From Flavipsychrobacter sp. (GTDB taxonomy: Bacteria > Bacteroidota > Bacteroidia > Chitinophagales > Chitinophagaceae): a stretch of DNA of 46,849 bases. The stretch lies in the NCBI GenBank assembly GCA_016786565.1, contig JAEUVY010000005.1, positions 1 to 46,849 of the forward strand, read 5' to 3'. Made by a program: the position numbers and the translations under genes. Each line of letters opens with the position of its first letter. Position 1 is the first letter of the stretch. The notes under the pieces were generated by a model. It did not search any database and had not been told where the DNA came from. It saw only the letters and a list, made by a program, of their open reading frames with translations. Positions 16,548 to 25,875 of the stretch are shown in pieces.

Positions 16548-18266
16548 ATGCAAAAGACAAAATCTGCACCTCTAAAGATAGCCCTACCCTACATCCTTCT
16601 CGGGCTCGTATATATCACCTTTTCGGACAGAATGGTTGATAGCCTTTTCCATAAGCCAAACACCATAACCGCCATCCAGACATACAAAGGATATGGCTTT
16701 GTACTTGTGACCGGCATAATGCTGTTCTTTCTGAGCAGGCACTACATAAATGCCCTGACCAACGCACTAATAGAAAAAGCCCAAAACGACGCATTCTACC
16801 GCACATTGGTGGTACAATCAAGCGACCTGGTGCTCCTGACCAATGGCGCCGGAATCGTAAAATATGTGGGACCAAACATAGAACGGTTGTTGGGTTACTC
16901 CCAGAACGAATTCACCGGCAAGAATGTGTTTGACTATCTACCGACCGAATACATTGCACCTATCGAAGAGATCAGGGATGACTCATTAAGAAATCCGGGA
17001 AAGAGTATAAAGGGCGAAACATTGGTAAGGCACAAGGACGGCACCTGGATATGGGTTGAAGGAAATGTTGTGAACAGAATGGAGGACCCGACAATAGGTG
17101 GATTGCTGATAAATGTGCGCGACATAAGCGAAAGAAAGACCGCTGAAGAGAAGATAGCGGATAGCGAACTGCACTTTAAGGCTGCCTTTGAGCAAGTGGC
17201 CGTAGGGATGACCAATTTTAATCTGGCGGGGGTGCCGGAACTCATCAACGAACAATTTGTTCATTTAACCGGTTACACAAGAGAGCGTCTGAGGTCAATG
17301 AAGTATTGGGACCTGTTCCCGTTGCAAGAACAACAGGGAGCAAGAAGTCTGTTTGAATCAGTAGTATCTGCGAACACCGTTCACCCGATAGCTACCACAA
17401 AAGTACAGCGCGCCGATGGGACGGTGATATGGGTGGAACAATTGCTGACCCTGATACGCGACAGCCAAGGCAATAGTCTATATGTTTCGTTGGCCGTTAA
17501 GGACATTGACCAGTCGAAAAGGACGGAGGACGAACTGAAATACAAAACACGCGAACTGGACACATTCATATACCGATCATCGCACGACCTGAGGGGACCG
17601 ATCACCACGCTGATTGGGTTGGCGGAGTTGGGCATACACGACAATCCGGAAGCTACGGCGACGGAATACCTCTCCAACTGCAGAGACGTAGCTACCAAGA
17701 TGGAAAAGACATTGGACGATCTGATGGCGATCACGCAGATCAAACAATGGGAACCACACTACTTTGAGTTCTCGCCCGAGAGAATAATTGATAATGCCTT
17801 GCGCAACGGTCATCTCGAGAGCATTATGGGCAACACTAACTTCGTAAAAGAAGTTACAAATGAGTACAGGTTCTGCTCTGATGAAACATTGTTCGGCATC
17901 GTTGTTACACAACTACTGGCCAATGCTGCTATTTTCAGAAGGGGCACTCCTGAGCACCGGGTTTACGTGAATGTATCATCGAATGACAAGGCCATTCATC
18001 TTACGGTGATGGATAATGGTATTGGCATCCCCGCAGAAAACCTCAACAAGGTATTCGACCTGCATTTCAGGGGCGACGAATCATCGAGAGGAAGCGGCAT
18101 TGGGCTGTATCTTGTGAAGTCGGCGGTAGATAAGCTGAACGGAAAAATAGAGCTGGAAAGCGTGCGTGGTGGCGGAACACGCGTCCATGTGACCCTGCCA
18201 AATGAAAAAACAAATGCTCTTGTAACGTCGAGATCGCCAATGCGGCGGGAACCGGCTTTCACATAA
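16548..18266 (+). CDS. Membrane-anchored PAS-PAS sensor histidine kinase
   Basis: 572 residues. Two transmembrane helices (about 11-29 and 48-66) enclose a very short loop, so sensing is probably by the PAS domains rather than an external domain. PAS1 spans about 84-200 and PAS2 about 210-330, each ending in a PAC-type segment (GGLLINVRDISERK; SLAVKDIDQSKR). The phosphoacceptor is H346 in SSHDLRGPIT. The N box lies near 455-460 (QLLANA), G1 DNGIGIP near 489 and G2 GSGIGLYL near 516. No response regulator is nearby, so it is an orphan kinase. It is divergent from formate dehydrogenase over a 265-bp spacer; a regulatory link is possible but unproven. Confidence 0.93.
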   Translation: MQKTKSAPLKIALPYILLGLVYITFSDRMVDSLFHKPNTITAIQTYKGYGFVLVTGIMLFFLSRHYINALTNALIEKAQNDAFYRTLVVQSSDLVLLTNGAGIVKYVGPNIERLLGYSQNEFTGKNVFDYLPTEYIAPIEEIRDDSLRNPGKSIKGETLVRHKDGTWIWVEGNVVNRMEDPTIGGLLINVRDISERKTAEEKIADSELHFKAAFEQVAVGMTNFNLAGVPELINEQFVHLTGYTRERLRSMKYWDLFPLQEQQGARSLFESVVSANTVHPIATTKVQRADGTVIWVEQLLTLIRDSQGNSLYVSLAVKDIDQSKRTEDELKYKTRELDTFIYRSSHDLRGPITTLIGLAELGIHDNPEATATEYLSNCRDVATKMEKTLDDLMAITQIKQWEPHYFEFSPERIIDNALRNGHLESIMGNTNFVKEVTNEYRFCSDETLFGIVVTQLLANAAIFRRGTPEHRVYVNVSSNDKAIHLTVMDNGIGIPAENLNKVFDLHFRGDESSRGSGIGLYLVKSAVDKLNGKIELESVRGGGTRVHVTLPNEKTNALVTSRSPMRREPAFT

Positions 18267-18287
18267 GTTCCTCATAATCTCCGGCAT

Positions 18288-19076
18288 CTACCGGTGCCCT
18301 GAGCGGTGATTCTTTTTACGACCAGGCCTGTGCTTGCTTTTGTCCATCAATTCTTTTTGCATTTGAAGTATATCAATGTCACCCTCGCCTGTGACAAATA
18401 CTTCTTTTAGTCTTTTCCCCGAGGTACGGTATCTGGTCAATTCAACCGGATCGACAGTCGCAGTGTCGGTGTTTACAGGGATAGTTCCAACAGTCGCGAT
18501 CTCAAACCCTTCCGCCTCTACGACCACCTTATACAATCCATACCGAAGGTTCATAACACGATAGGCACCATTTGCATCTGTGGAAACCATTTTCTCATAA
18601 CAGCCATCGCGATAAAAGTGAATTGAAGCTTCAGCAACCGGGCGACCTAAGGAATCAGAAACGCGCCCGGACAACGAACCGAAACCCTTTTCACCGCCAA
18701 CTTCTTTTGCGCTGCCAGACAACAAGTATGCCGGTGTCCTTTCTTTTGTGTTCTGGGCAAATGTGACTGTAGATTGCGAAAACAACAACGTAAGACCAAG
18801 CGCCACTGTGAGCCTGTATAAACGGCTGTGCGGCTGCGGAGGAATATGCAGCGAACGCGACAATTGCGTGGCGCGGAAACGGCCGCAGACCTTGCCCTGA
18901 AGGTTTGAAAAATACGCTATAAGTTCGGCATCAGAATAGTTGGTAAAATCTACCACCGTTTTACTGCATTCGTTGCAGTGTCGGCCTTCTCCATTGGGTA
19001 TCATGTCCTCCCAGTTTTGGTGGCAGGGTTTGGCAACAGAGATTGAAAATGGTGTAGATCGTGGCATAGGGAACAT
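18288..19076 (-). CDS. Membrane protein with N-terminal CxxC motif and carboxypeptidase-regulatory-like domain
   Basis: 262 residues. The N-terminus has ISVAKPCHQNWEDM followed by GRHCNECSKTVVDF (one CxxC) and a later KVCGRF. This Cys-containing motif is common at the start of Bacteroidota proteins and may bind metal. One transmembrane helix follows at about 87-107. Residues 130-215 are a CarboxypepD_reg-like beta sandwich (LSGRVSDSLGRPVAEASIHF, TDANGAYRVMNLRYGLYKVV), which by topology faces the periplasm. A Lys/Arg/His-rich tail ends the protein. A second possible start is three codons in (19067). It lies 22 bases before the CoA-binding gene in the same orientation. Confidence 0.8.
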   Translation of the reverse strand: MFPMPRSTPFSISVAKPCHQNWEDMIPNGEGRHCNECSKTVVDFTNYSDAELIAYFSNLQGKVCGRFRATQLSRSLHIPPQPHSRLYRLTVALGLTLLFSQSTVTFAQNTKERTPAYLLSGSAKEVGGEKGFGSLSGRVSDSLGRPVAEASIHFYRDGCYEKMVSTDANGAYRVMNLRYGLYKVVVEAEGFEIATVGTIPVNTDTATVDPVELTRYRTSGKRLKEVFVTGEGDIDILQMQKELMDKSKHRPGRKKNHRSGHR

Positions 19077-19098
19077 TTAACTTCATTAAGCAGACAAA

Positions 19099-19461
19099 TT
19101 AATACTGCCCGGTTCCGAGCATTACAAGCGTACACGCCTCGATCGGCTTTATACCGTTTTCGGCAGCCATATCTTCAAATTCCGGATTTTCAGTGCCCGG
19201 ATTGAATATAATACGGCGCGGACGAAGGGACAGAATATAGTCGTAGTAGGCTTTTTGATGATCGGGATTCAGATAAAGAGTGACCGTATCCACCTCGTCG
19301 GTTTCAGGTGGCGTCTTCAGTATCTCCATCCCATTTACTGATCCACCGGTTTTACCAACAGCCACCACCGGGTGACCGTGTTGCTGCAGCCTGAGCATCG
19401 CCATATTGCTGTAGCGGGAGGGATTTTCAGAAGCACCGAGCACCAATGTTTTGTTCTTCAT
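19099..19461 (-). CDS. CoA-binding domain protein (YccU-like)
   Basis: 120 residues forming a complete stand-alone Rossmann CoA-binding domain. It begins with the nucleotide loop TLVLGASENPSRYS, then VVAVGKTGG, VDTVTLYL and IIFNPGTENPEF, and ends with IEACTLVMLGTGQY. Relatives include YccU and the CoA-binding N-domain of succinyl-CoA synthetase-like proteins. The function of the free domain is not established; it may sense acyl-CoA. It lies in a minus-strand group with the HdrDE-like genes (55 bases from the CCG-domain gene). Confidence 0.88.
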   Translation of the reverse strand: MKNKTLVLGASENPSRYSNMAMLRLQQHGHPVVAVGKTGGSVNGMEILKTPPETDEVDTVTLYLNPDHQKAYYDYILSLRPRRIIFNPGTENPEFEDMAAENGIKPIEACTLVMLGTGQY

Positions 19462-19516
19462 GCAAAACAGATTTTACATGAAGTTACGAGGTTTAATGTT
19501 GCAGGAATGCAAAAAA

Positions 19517-20293
19517 CTAGAGCGACATAGCCACCATCTCGGCAATATCCAGCACCTTCACACTATCTTCCTTTTCCTTGTTCTTAACCCCATCGGTAAG
19601 CATGGTGGTACAGAAAGGACAGTTGGCCGCAATGATCGTTGCGCCGGTCTCGAGTGCCTGTTCTGCCCTATCGAAATTGATGCGGGTTGTCCCTTGCTCT
19701 TCTTCTTTAAACATCTGTGCACCACCGGCACCACAGCACATACCATTACTGCGGCAGCGTTTCATCTCTACCAGTTCGGTATCGAAAGCCTGCAACACCT
19801 CGCGCGGCGCTTCATATATGCCATTGCCACGCCCCAGATAGCAACTGTCGTGATAAGTGATCTTTTTGCCTTTAAACGCACCGCCATCTTTAAGGACAAC
19901 CTTGCCCTCATTAATGAGCTGCTGGAGGAAGGTTGTGTGGTGCATCACCTCATAATTTCCACCAAGCCTGGGGTACTCATTCTTAAATACATTGAAACAA
20001 TGGGGACAGATGGTAACCACCTTTTTAATGCCATAGGCATTCAACGTATTGATGTTGTTGTATGCCATCATTTGGAACAGAAACTCGTTACCCGCACGAC
20101 GGGCCGGGTCTCCGGTACACATTTCTTCCTTGCCGAGTATCGCGAACTTCACTCCCACTTTATCCAGTATCTGCGTGAAGGCACGGGTGATACGTTGTGC
20201 ACGCTGATCGAAAGAACCGGCACAGCCAACCCAGAACAACACTTCAGGCATTTCCCCATTCGCGGCGTATTCCGCCATGCTTTTTATTGACAT
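19517..20293 (-). CDS. CCG-domain (Fe-S)-binding protein, HdrD/GlpC-like catalytic subunit
   Basis: 258 residues from MSIKSMAEYA; the longer frame starting at 20341 overlaps the upstream gene's stop. Two cysteine-rich CCG domains typical of heterodisulfide-reductase-like proteins are seen: CPHCFNVFKNEYP with a first-domain VGCAGSFDQ, and DSCYLGRGNGIYEAP followed by CCGAGGAQMF and NCPFC. In HdrD/HdrB such domains hold an unusual 4Fe-4S cluster for disulfide or quinone-linked chemistry; the bacterial substrate is unknown. The gene starts 47 bases after the membrane Fe-S subunit, and the two very probably form one complex. Confidence 0.88.
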   Translation of the reverse strand: MSIKSMAEYAANGEMPEVLFWVGCAGSFDQRAQRITRAFTQILDKVGVKFAILGKEEMCTGDPARRAGNEFLFQMMAYNNINTLNAYGIKKVVTICPHCFNVFKNEYPRLGGNYEVMHHTTFLQQLINEGKVVLKDGGAFKGKKITYHDSCYLGRGNGIYEAPREVLQAFDTELVEMKRCRSNGMCCGAGGAQMFKEEEQGTTRINFDRAEQALETGATIIAANCPFCTTMLTDGVKNKEKEDSVKVLDIAEMVAMSL

Positions 20294-20340
20294 TTTTTCT
20301 CGTTTCGTTGTTAAAACATTGTATTCACCAGGCCACAGCA

Positions 20341-21654
20341 CTAACCATTAATCCACGCATCTCGATCGTCCGGACTGAATTTCCATGGCGCCATGTTGTT
20401 CTCAACATTTCCGAACATCAGGTTCCATTCGCCGGGCGCGTTACTTTCTTCCATGATCAGGTTTCTGCGCAACTGCATAATGATATCTAACGGATCAATA
20501 GATACCGGACACGCTTCCACACAAGCCTGACAAGTTGTACAGGCTCTCAACTCCTCTACAGAAATATAGCCGTGCAAGAGTGACTTACCGTCATCCTTAA
20601 ACTCACCATTCTCGTTGATGTTCCTACCCACTTCCTCCATCCTGTCGCGGGTATCCATCATGATCTTACGTGGTGACAACTTTTTCCCTGTAAGGTTAGC
20701 AGGGCAGGAAGAGGTGCATCGGCCGCACTCCGTACAGGAATAGGCATCGAGCAAATTCTTCCAGCTAAGGTCCATGATGTCTTTGGCGCCAAAACGAGGC
20801 GGAGTAGCATCTGCAGTGGCAGCAGGCGCTTTATCAGGCTCCATCATATACAGCACCTCGTTCTGTATCTCCTTCATATTACGTGCTTCGCCCTGTGGCA
20901 CCAGCTTAGCGTAAAACGCGTTGGGGAACGCCAGAATAACGTGCAGGTGTTTGGAATAAGGAAGATAATTGAGGAATAAGAAGATGCCCAGAATGTGCAA
21001 CCACCAACTTGTACGTTCAATACCCACCAGTGTAGCTGCAGACATACCTGAGAACATACCGGTAAGGTGGCTTGATACCCAAAAAGGCTCTGTTGCCGTG
21101 TAGTGTTCAGCACCCAATTGTTGTAACGAAAGGTCGGCCGCGTTCATAATGAGGAACAGTGACATGAGCACAACCTCTGTTATAAGGATAAGATTGGCAT
21201 CGTTGCGGGGCCAGCCATTGAGTTCGGGCATATTCAAACGGCCCACTTTGAGCACATTCCTGCGAATAAGAAACACCACACAACCTAAAAGCACCAATGC
21301 AGCAAGGACCTCGAAGAAACCGATAAGGAAAGAATACAAACCGCCAAGCACGGGTGCGAAAATGCGGTGCGCACCGGTGACACCGTCGATAAATATCTCA
21401 AGCATCTCAATATTGATGATGATGAAACCCGCATAGACCACCAGATGCAACAAGGCCGGTATGGGCTTCTTGAACATCTTTTTCTGACCCAGTGCCAGCA
21501 ACACCATGTTGCGCCAACGCTGGTCTTTATTATCAGAGAGGTCTTCGTCGCGGCCCAGGAGCACGTTGCGTCTCATTTCCTTCACCTTTTTGGCAAAGAA
21601 ATAAACCGCAATCACCGCGCAAATGATAAATAAAATTTGTTGTGCTATATGCAT
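20341..21654 (-). CDS. Membrane Fe-S electron-transfer subunit, HdrE/HdrC-like fusion
   Basis: 437 residues from MHIAQQILFI, which begins at the first membrane helix; the frame is open 28 codons further upstream with no family character. Five or six transmembrane helices occupy residues 1-260, and the helices contain several histidines that could bind haem b. A cytoplasmic ferredoxin part has two 4Fe-4S motifs, CTECGRCTSSCP and CTTCQACVEACP. The architecture is that of a NarI/HdrE-type cytochrome b joined to an HdrC/GlpC-type ferredoxin. It should pass electrons between the quinone pool and the CCG-domain partner encoded just downstream. The physiological substrate cannot be read from sequence. 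Confidence 0.88.
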   Translation of the reverse strand: MHIAQQILFIICAVIAVYFFAKKVKEMRRNVLLGRDEDLSDNKDQRWRNMVLLALGQKKMFKKPIPALLHLVVYAGFIIINIEMLEIFIDGVTGAHRIFAPVLGGLYSFLIGFFEVLAALVLLGCVVFLIRRNVLKVGRLNMPELNGWPRNDANLILITEVVLMSLFLIMNAADLSLQQLGAEHYTATEPFWVSSHLTGMFSGMSAATLVGIERTSWWLHILGIFLFLNYLPYSKHLHVILAFPNAFYAKLVPQGEARNMKEIQNEVLYMMEPDKAPAATADATPPRFGAKDIMDLSWKNLLDAYSCTECGRCTSSCPANLTGKKLSPRKIMMDTRDRMEEVGRNINENGEFKDDGKSLLHGYISVEELRACTTCQACVEACPVSIDPLDIIMQLRRNLIMEESNAPGEWNLMFGNVENNMAPWKFSPDDRDAWING

Positions 21655-21870
21655 CAGCCAGCCAATTTTACCCCGAAAGTAAAAGGTTTTGCGGCAATTG
21701 TCAAAAATAGACGAACGCACTACGACATCATATATCACAATAGATACTTCTGTAGAGGGTTATGTGTCATTTTGTTTGAAATTGACAACGATATATGGAT
21801 GAAAAATTGAACGATTTGAACTGCAAATACCTGCAATTCAGTACATTGCCTTTGCATTGTGCTGCACTGA

Positions 21871-24513
21871 ATGAGAAGATCGGTCATCGCCCTATTGGTT
21901 TGTCTGCTATTCGTTGGCCTGCCGGCTATGGCGCAGGTAATGGACAGCACCCGCCGTGCCGACTCATTGAGGCTTCGAAGCGGCAAACCTAAAACGCCTG
22001 CGGAACCGGACACTGCCTCACTGGTAGTACCTGTAAAGAAAAAACGCCTTGAGGAAACGATATACAGAGGGGGGCCACAACATGGATATCTGATTCATGG
22101 AAAGGTAGCTGACGCGGCAACGGGTGAGGGGATTCCTTTCGCTACGGTATTTTTCCCCGGCACGCAGGAAGGAACTACTGCAGACCTGGATGGCAATTTC
22201 CTTCTGACATTAAAAAAGCTGCCGTCGGACACCATGCGGCTGGACGCTATAGGATACAAAACAGCACGAAAGATCCTGAACAAGGCCAAGTACGAGTATA
22301 ACTACATCATAGAACTGGAACGATCGCTTACAGAGCTGAATGAAGTGACCATTAAAGCGGGAGAGGATCCGGCTATTGTTCTTGTAAAAAAGATCATTGA
22401 GCGAAAACCCTTTAACAACCCCGACAGGGCCGACAATTATTCTTATGAAGCATATAACAGGCTGGAAGCTGACCTGCAGCGCCTTCGCAAAGACCAGTTT
22501 GAAAAGGTACCTCTGTTGAAAAAGTATAGCTTCATCTACAACAATCTGGACACCGTTTCGGAAAGCACTCCGTATCTGCCCCTCTATCTTACAGAAACTA
22601 TTTCGGATTACTACTTCAGAAGCAAGCCCAAGAAGGTGCGCGAAGTAATAAAGGCAAGCATGGTGAAGGGCGTGAACAATGAAAACGTGGTAAAATATCT
22701 GGGCACGTTTCACCAGAACTTCAACGTATACCGAAACTATGTGCCGGTTTTTGACAAGAAGTTTGTGAGCCCCATTAGTGACGATGGGTTGCTGTTCTAT
22801 AAATACAAGATCAAAGACACACAGGTAGCCTACGGGCACAACATCATACTGGTTCAGTATGCACCCAAACGGCCGCTTGAAAACTGTTTCACGGGCGACT
22901 TCTGGGTAGTAGACTCGGTCTATGCTATTCAGCGGGTGAGCATGGAAGTGGCAAAAGAGGTGAATATCAACTGGGTGGATAACCTGGCCATGTACCAGGA
23001 ATTTGCCCCGATAGATACATTCTGGTTCTGCGTAAAAGAGAAATTCATTGCAGGGTTCTCAGCCTATAAGTCTAAGAAACTGCCGGGCCTGATAGGCAGA
23101 AAAACGACCACCTACCATCACATACGCATCAACAGCGACACCGTGGAATCTGTGCTTGATGACAAAAACATGAAGCAGGATGTAGTGAAACTGGACTCTG
23201 CGAAAAAACACTCTGACGAATGGTGGTATGCCAACCGACCCGATACCCTGACAAAAAATGAAAAGGCGATCTACAAAATGGTAGACACCATAGACCAGAT
23301 GCCGATAACGACCGTTTACAAGCGCCTTGCCACATTTGCCACCACAGGGGTAACTGACATTGGTCCGGTGATGTTCGGACCGTACTTTTATCTGTACAGC
23401 CGCAACCCGGTGGAGGGGAACAGGTTCAGGCTTTCGTTGGGCACACCACGCAGCATCAAGGACTTTCAGCTGACAGGCTATATAGCATACGGCACCCGCG
23501 ACGAACGATATAAATATGGATTCAACGCGCTGTGGATGATCAACCGCTCGCCATGGAGTTATCTGGAAGCATACCATGCGCATGATGTGAGTGTGACCAC
23601 CAACTACTATGACCAAGTGGGTGCCGACAACATATTCAGCACACTTTTCCGCAAGCAGGGCGTGCCCTGGAAACTGGCCTTTACCCGCGACACCCGCATC
23701 CAGTACTACAAACAATATTTCAATGGATTCAGCCACAAGCTGGTTGCTGAACGAAGGGACTTCACCCCCTATAATCCATTACCGTCGGCAGGCTTGTTTC
23801 TGGACCACCAGGGGACACCCACCGACCACATGGTCAGCTCGGAGCTGGGGCTACACCTACGATTTGCATACAAAGAGAAATACCTTGAAGGTCAGTTCAA
23901 GCGCGTCTCTATTGCCAGCAAGTATCCGGTCATCAATCTGGCCATCACTTCGGGAATAAAGGGCATAATGGATGGCGCCTACAACTACCAGAAAGCCCGA
24001 CTATCGATCACCGGACTCACCTACATCCCTCCGTTCGGAAGCCTGTACTACAACATATTTGCCGGTAAGTACCTGGGGGCTCCACTCCCCTATCCATTAC
24101 TGGAGATACACCCGGGCAATGAGTATTACACCTATAATATGTACGCCTTTCAGATGATGAACAACTACGAATTCCTGAGTGATCAGTATTTCGGCTTTAA
24201 TACAGAGCACAATCTGGGCGGTGGAGTCTTCAACAGGATACCGTTGTTGAAAAAGATGAAACTCAGACAATTCTGGACAGCCAAGGGTGTAGTTGGGTCG
24301 CTGAGCGAAAGCAACCAGGCACTGAACATGAACAAGGGCTATGCGTTCAGAACACTCAAAGGATCGCCCTACCTGGAGCTCGGTACCGGCATTTCTAATA
24401 TACTGCAGGTGGGCCGTATAGACTTTGTGTGGCGGGTGACGCCAAAGCCGATCTCATCGGAGGCGATGTGGCGTTATTTTGGTGTTTTCGGTAGTGTGAA
24501 ATTCGAGTTCTAA
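21871..24513 (+). CDS. DUF5686 outer-membrane-type protein with carboxypeptidase-regulatory-like domain
   Basis: 880 residues with a signal peptide (MRRSVIALLVCLLFVGLPAMAQ). Residues about 72-150 are a CarboxypepD_reg-like domain (HGKVADAATGEGIPFATVFF, TADLDGNFLLTL). The long remainder matches DUF5686, with alternating aromatic strands (WSYLEAYHAHDVS, RIDFVWRVTPKP) and a terminal aromatic VFGSVKFEF, as expected for an outer-membrane beta-barrel. This pairing is common in Bacteroidota; function is unknown. It is transcribed alone. TTTG and TTTGC elements lie in the 100 bases upstream but no clean promoter is visible. Confidence 0.9.
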   Translation: MRRSVIALLVCLLFVGLPAMAQVMDSTRRADSLRLRSGKPKTPAEPDTASLVVPVKKKRLEETIYRGGPQHGYLIHGKVADAATGEGIPFATVFFPGTQEGTTADLDGNFLLTLKKLPSDTMRLDAIGYKTARKILNKAKYEYNYIIELERSLTELNEVTIKAGEDPAIVLVKKIIERKPFNNPDRADNYSYEAYNRLEADLQRLRKDQFEKVPLLKKYSFIYNNLDTVSESTPYLPLYLTETISDYYFRSKPKKVREVIKASMVKGVNNENVVKYLGTFHQNFNVYRNYVPVFDKKFVSPISDDGLLFYKYKIKDTQVAYGHNIILVQYAPKRPLENCFTGDFWVVDSVYAIQRVSMEVAKEVNINWVDNLAMYQEFAPIDTFWFCVKEKFIAGFSAYKSKKLPGLIGRKTTTYHHIRINSDTVESVLDDKNMKQDVVKLDSAKKHSDEWWYANRPDTLTKNEKAIYKMVDTIDQMPITTVYKRLATFATTGVTDIGPVMFGPYFYLYSRNPVEGNRFRLSLGTPRSIKDFQLTGYIAYGTRDERYKYGFNALWMINRSPWSYLEAYHAHDVSVTTNYYDQVGADNIFSTLFRKQGVPWKLAFTRDTRIQYYKQYFNGFSHKLVAERRDFTPYNPLPSAGLFLDHQGTPTDHMVSSELGLHLRFAYKEKYLEGQFKRVSIASKYPVINLAITSGIKGIMDGAYNYQKARLSITGLTYIPPFGSLYYNIFAGKYLGAPLPYPLLEIHPGNEYYTYNMYAFQMMNNYEFLSDQYFGFNTEHNLGGGVFNRIPLLKKMKLRQFWTAKGVVGSLSESNQALNMNKGYAFRTLKGSPYLELGTGISNILQVGRIDFVWRVTPKPISSEAMWRYFGVFGSVKFEF

Positions 24514-24548
24514 AAAAAGAATGCGACGCCGGAAACCGACATCGCATT
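24512..24548 (-). terminator. Terminator of the Ala/Pro/Lys-tail protein gene
   Basis: AATGCGA (24520-24526) pairs with TCGCATT (24542-24548). On the minus strand it is followed by TCTTTTTTTAG. May also stop the convergent DUF5686 transcript. Confidence 0.7.
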
Positions 24549-24570
24549 ATGTAAGGCATTTTATGTGACT

Positions 24571-25371
24571 CTATTTTTTGTTCACGCTTGGTGTAACACT
24601 CTTTACTGTTGCTTCTTTAGGTTTTGTTACCCCTACCGGCGGCGCACCGGTCTTAATAGCAGGCACCGCTGGTTTTACCGATGTGTTCGCGGCTTTAACC
24701 GGCGCAGACGGAGCATTAACGGCAGGTGCTGCCGGCTTTGCAGCGGCAGGCTTGGGTGCAGGAGCTGTGGCGGGAGCGGGGGCAGGTGTAGTTGTTTTTA
24801 CGTCAGGCGAGGCTTGCGCAGCGGCTGACTTTGCCACAACGGCCTTTTTCTTTTTCATTACCTTCTTACCCGGCTTCGGCATTTCATCGGCCGGTGCTAT
24901 CCTGTCGGTTTCTTTATAAGGCGACTCATGCCCATCGGGATTCTGGTACACCATTATCTCATAGATCCCTTCCTCAGACAGGAATCCATTAAATATCACC
25001 TGCACATCGTGCATCCTCCTTTCTTCACACACATAATACTCAGACTTGTCTGCTGCATACTCTTTGTGACAGGTTTTGGTGATCTCGTTCTTTATCTTGT
25101 TATAATCTTTTGCGTCATTGGTCTGGTAGAATACGTAGCACTCATTCTGATTCACTACCCTGGCGGTAAAGAACTTGCCATTTACTGCATACCTGTGCGT
25201 GTAGGTATTCTCCAAGCCACGTTCAAACGAGTTGGACTGAAGGAAATAGGTGAGCTGATCTTCCTTGTTACATATCTTCTTGTTTTCGAGCATCTCCATA
25301 AACACGGGATACTGCGCCAAAGACACGTTTGCCGCTGCTGCCATGGCCACAAAAAGGAAGAATTTCTTCAT
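24571..25371 (-). CDS. Exported protein with long Ala/Pro/Lys low-complexity tail
   Basis: 266 residues with a signal peptide (MKKFFLFVAMAAAANVSLA). A globular part of about 150 residues (to SPYKETDRIAPADEM) has four cysteines and many tyrosines. A tail of about 100 residues then consists mostly of Ala, Pro, Lys, Val and Thr (KKVMKKKKAVVAKSAAAQAS, APAPATAPAPKPAAAKPAA). Such basic Ala/Pro tails resemble histone-H1-like or wall-spanning linkers; which applies here is unknown. I do not recognise the globular domain. It ends at a T-run terminator. Confidence 0.75.
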   Translation of the reverse strand: MKKFFLFVAMAAAANVSLAQYPVFMEMLENKKICNKEDQLTYFLQSNSFERGLENTYTHRYAVNGKFFTARVVNQNECYVFYQTNDAKDYNKIKNEITKTCHKEYAADKSEYYVCEERRMHDVQVIFNGFLSEEGIYEIMVYQNPDGHESPYKETDRIAPADEMPKPGKKVMKKKKAVVAKSAAAQASPDVKTTTPAPAPATAPAPKPAAAKPAAPAVNAPSAPVKAANTSVKPAVPAIKTGAPPVGVTKPKEATVKSVTPSVNKK

Positions 25372-25434
25372 ATAAACAGTTATTTATCTCAAAGCTATAA
25401 AAGTATAACTGAAAAAAGTAGCCGCTACAGTGCC

Positions 25435-25442
25435 TAATTTTG
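25435..25442 (+). promoter_or_regulatory. -7 box of the thioesterase gene, almost touching the start codon
   Basis: TAATTTTG, a perfect TAnnTTTG, ends 4 bases before the ATG at 25447. Transcription from it would start at or next to the start codon, giving a leaderless or near-leaderless mRNA. No clear -33 TTTG. Confidence 0.5.
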
Positions 25443-25446
25443 TTTG

Positions 25447-25866
25447 ATGCACCATTTTCCTGTGAAGCTGCCATTGCGTCTCGACTGGAGCGAGATGGAC
25501 CTGTTCGGACACATCAACAATGTATCTTACTTCAAGTACATACAGGCCTCGCGGGTCAACTATTGGGAGCTGACCGGCCTTGCCGCAACGTTCGACCACA
25601 CAAAAGTGGGGCCGATATTGTTGTCAACAGGTTGCCAGTTCATTAAACCACTTCACTACCCCGGCGACATTACCGTAGAGGTGCGTATGGAATTTATGCG
25701 TAACACCAGTTTCGGGTTACACCATCGCATTGTTGCAAGTGACGGTACTGTGGCCGCCGAAGCCCATGATGTGATCGTGAACTTTGACTTCAACAAAAAC
25801 GAGAAAACGCCCATCAGCGATGCCTTCAGAAATGCCGCTGAACTAATAGAGGGAAAGAAGTTTTAA
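25447..25866 (+). CDS. Acyl-CoA thioesterase, 4-hydroxybenzoyl-CoA thioesterase/YbgC hot-dog family
   Basis: 139 residues, one hot-dog domain. The N-terminal motif LDWSEMDLFGHINN (12-25) has the catalytic-type aspartate (D18) and the GHxNN loop that bind and hydrolyse the thioester. PGDITVEVRMEFMRNTSF is the conserved central strand. A TTG three bases earlier is in frame, but the ATG is the natural start. Substrate chain length is unknown. The gene ends 9 bases from the convergent SDR gene. Confidence 0.92.
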   Translation: MHHFPVKLPLRLDWSEMDLFGHINNVSYFKYIQASRVNYWELTGLAATFDHTKVGPILLSTGCQFIKPLHYPGDITVEVRMEFMRNTSFGLHHRIVASDGTVAAEAHDVIVNFDFNKNEKTPISDAFRNAAELIEGKKF

Positions 25867-25875
25867 GCCCGGTTA

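Noticed and set aside
19451..20290. 279-codon plus-strand frame opposite the CCG-domain gene
   Set aside because: The minus-strand frame carries the CCG cysteine motifs; the plus-strand one has none.
24578..24919. 113-codon Gly/Ala-rich plus-strand frame
   Set aside because: Shadow of the Ala/Pro/Lys tail of the real minus-strand gene; its low complexity is inherited from that tail.
25444..25446. TTG start one codon before the thioesterase ATG
   Set aside because: The ATG follows immediately and suits the family N-terminus; the TTG belongs to the run after the -7 box.
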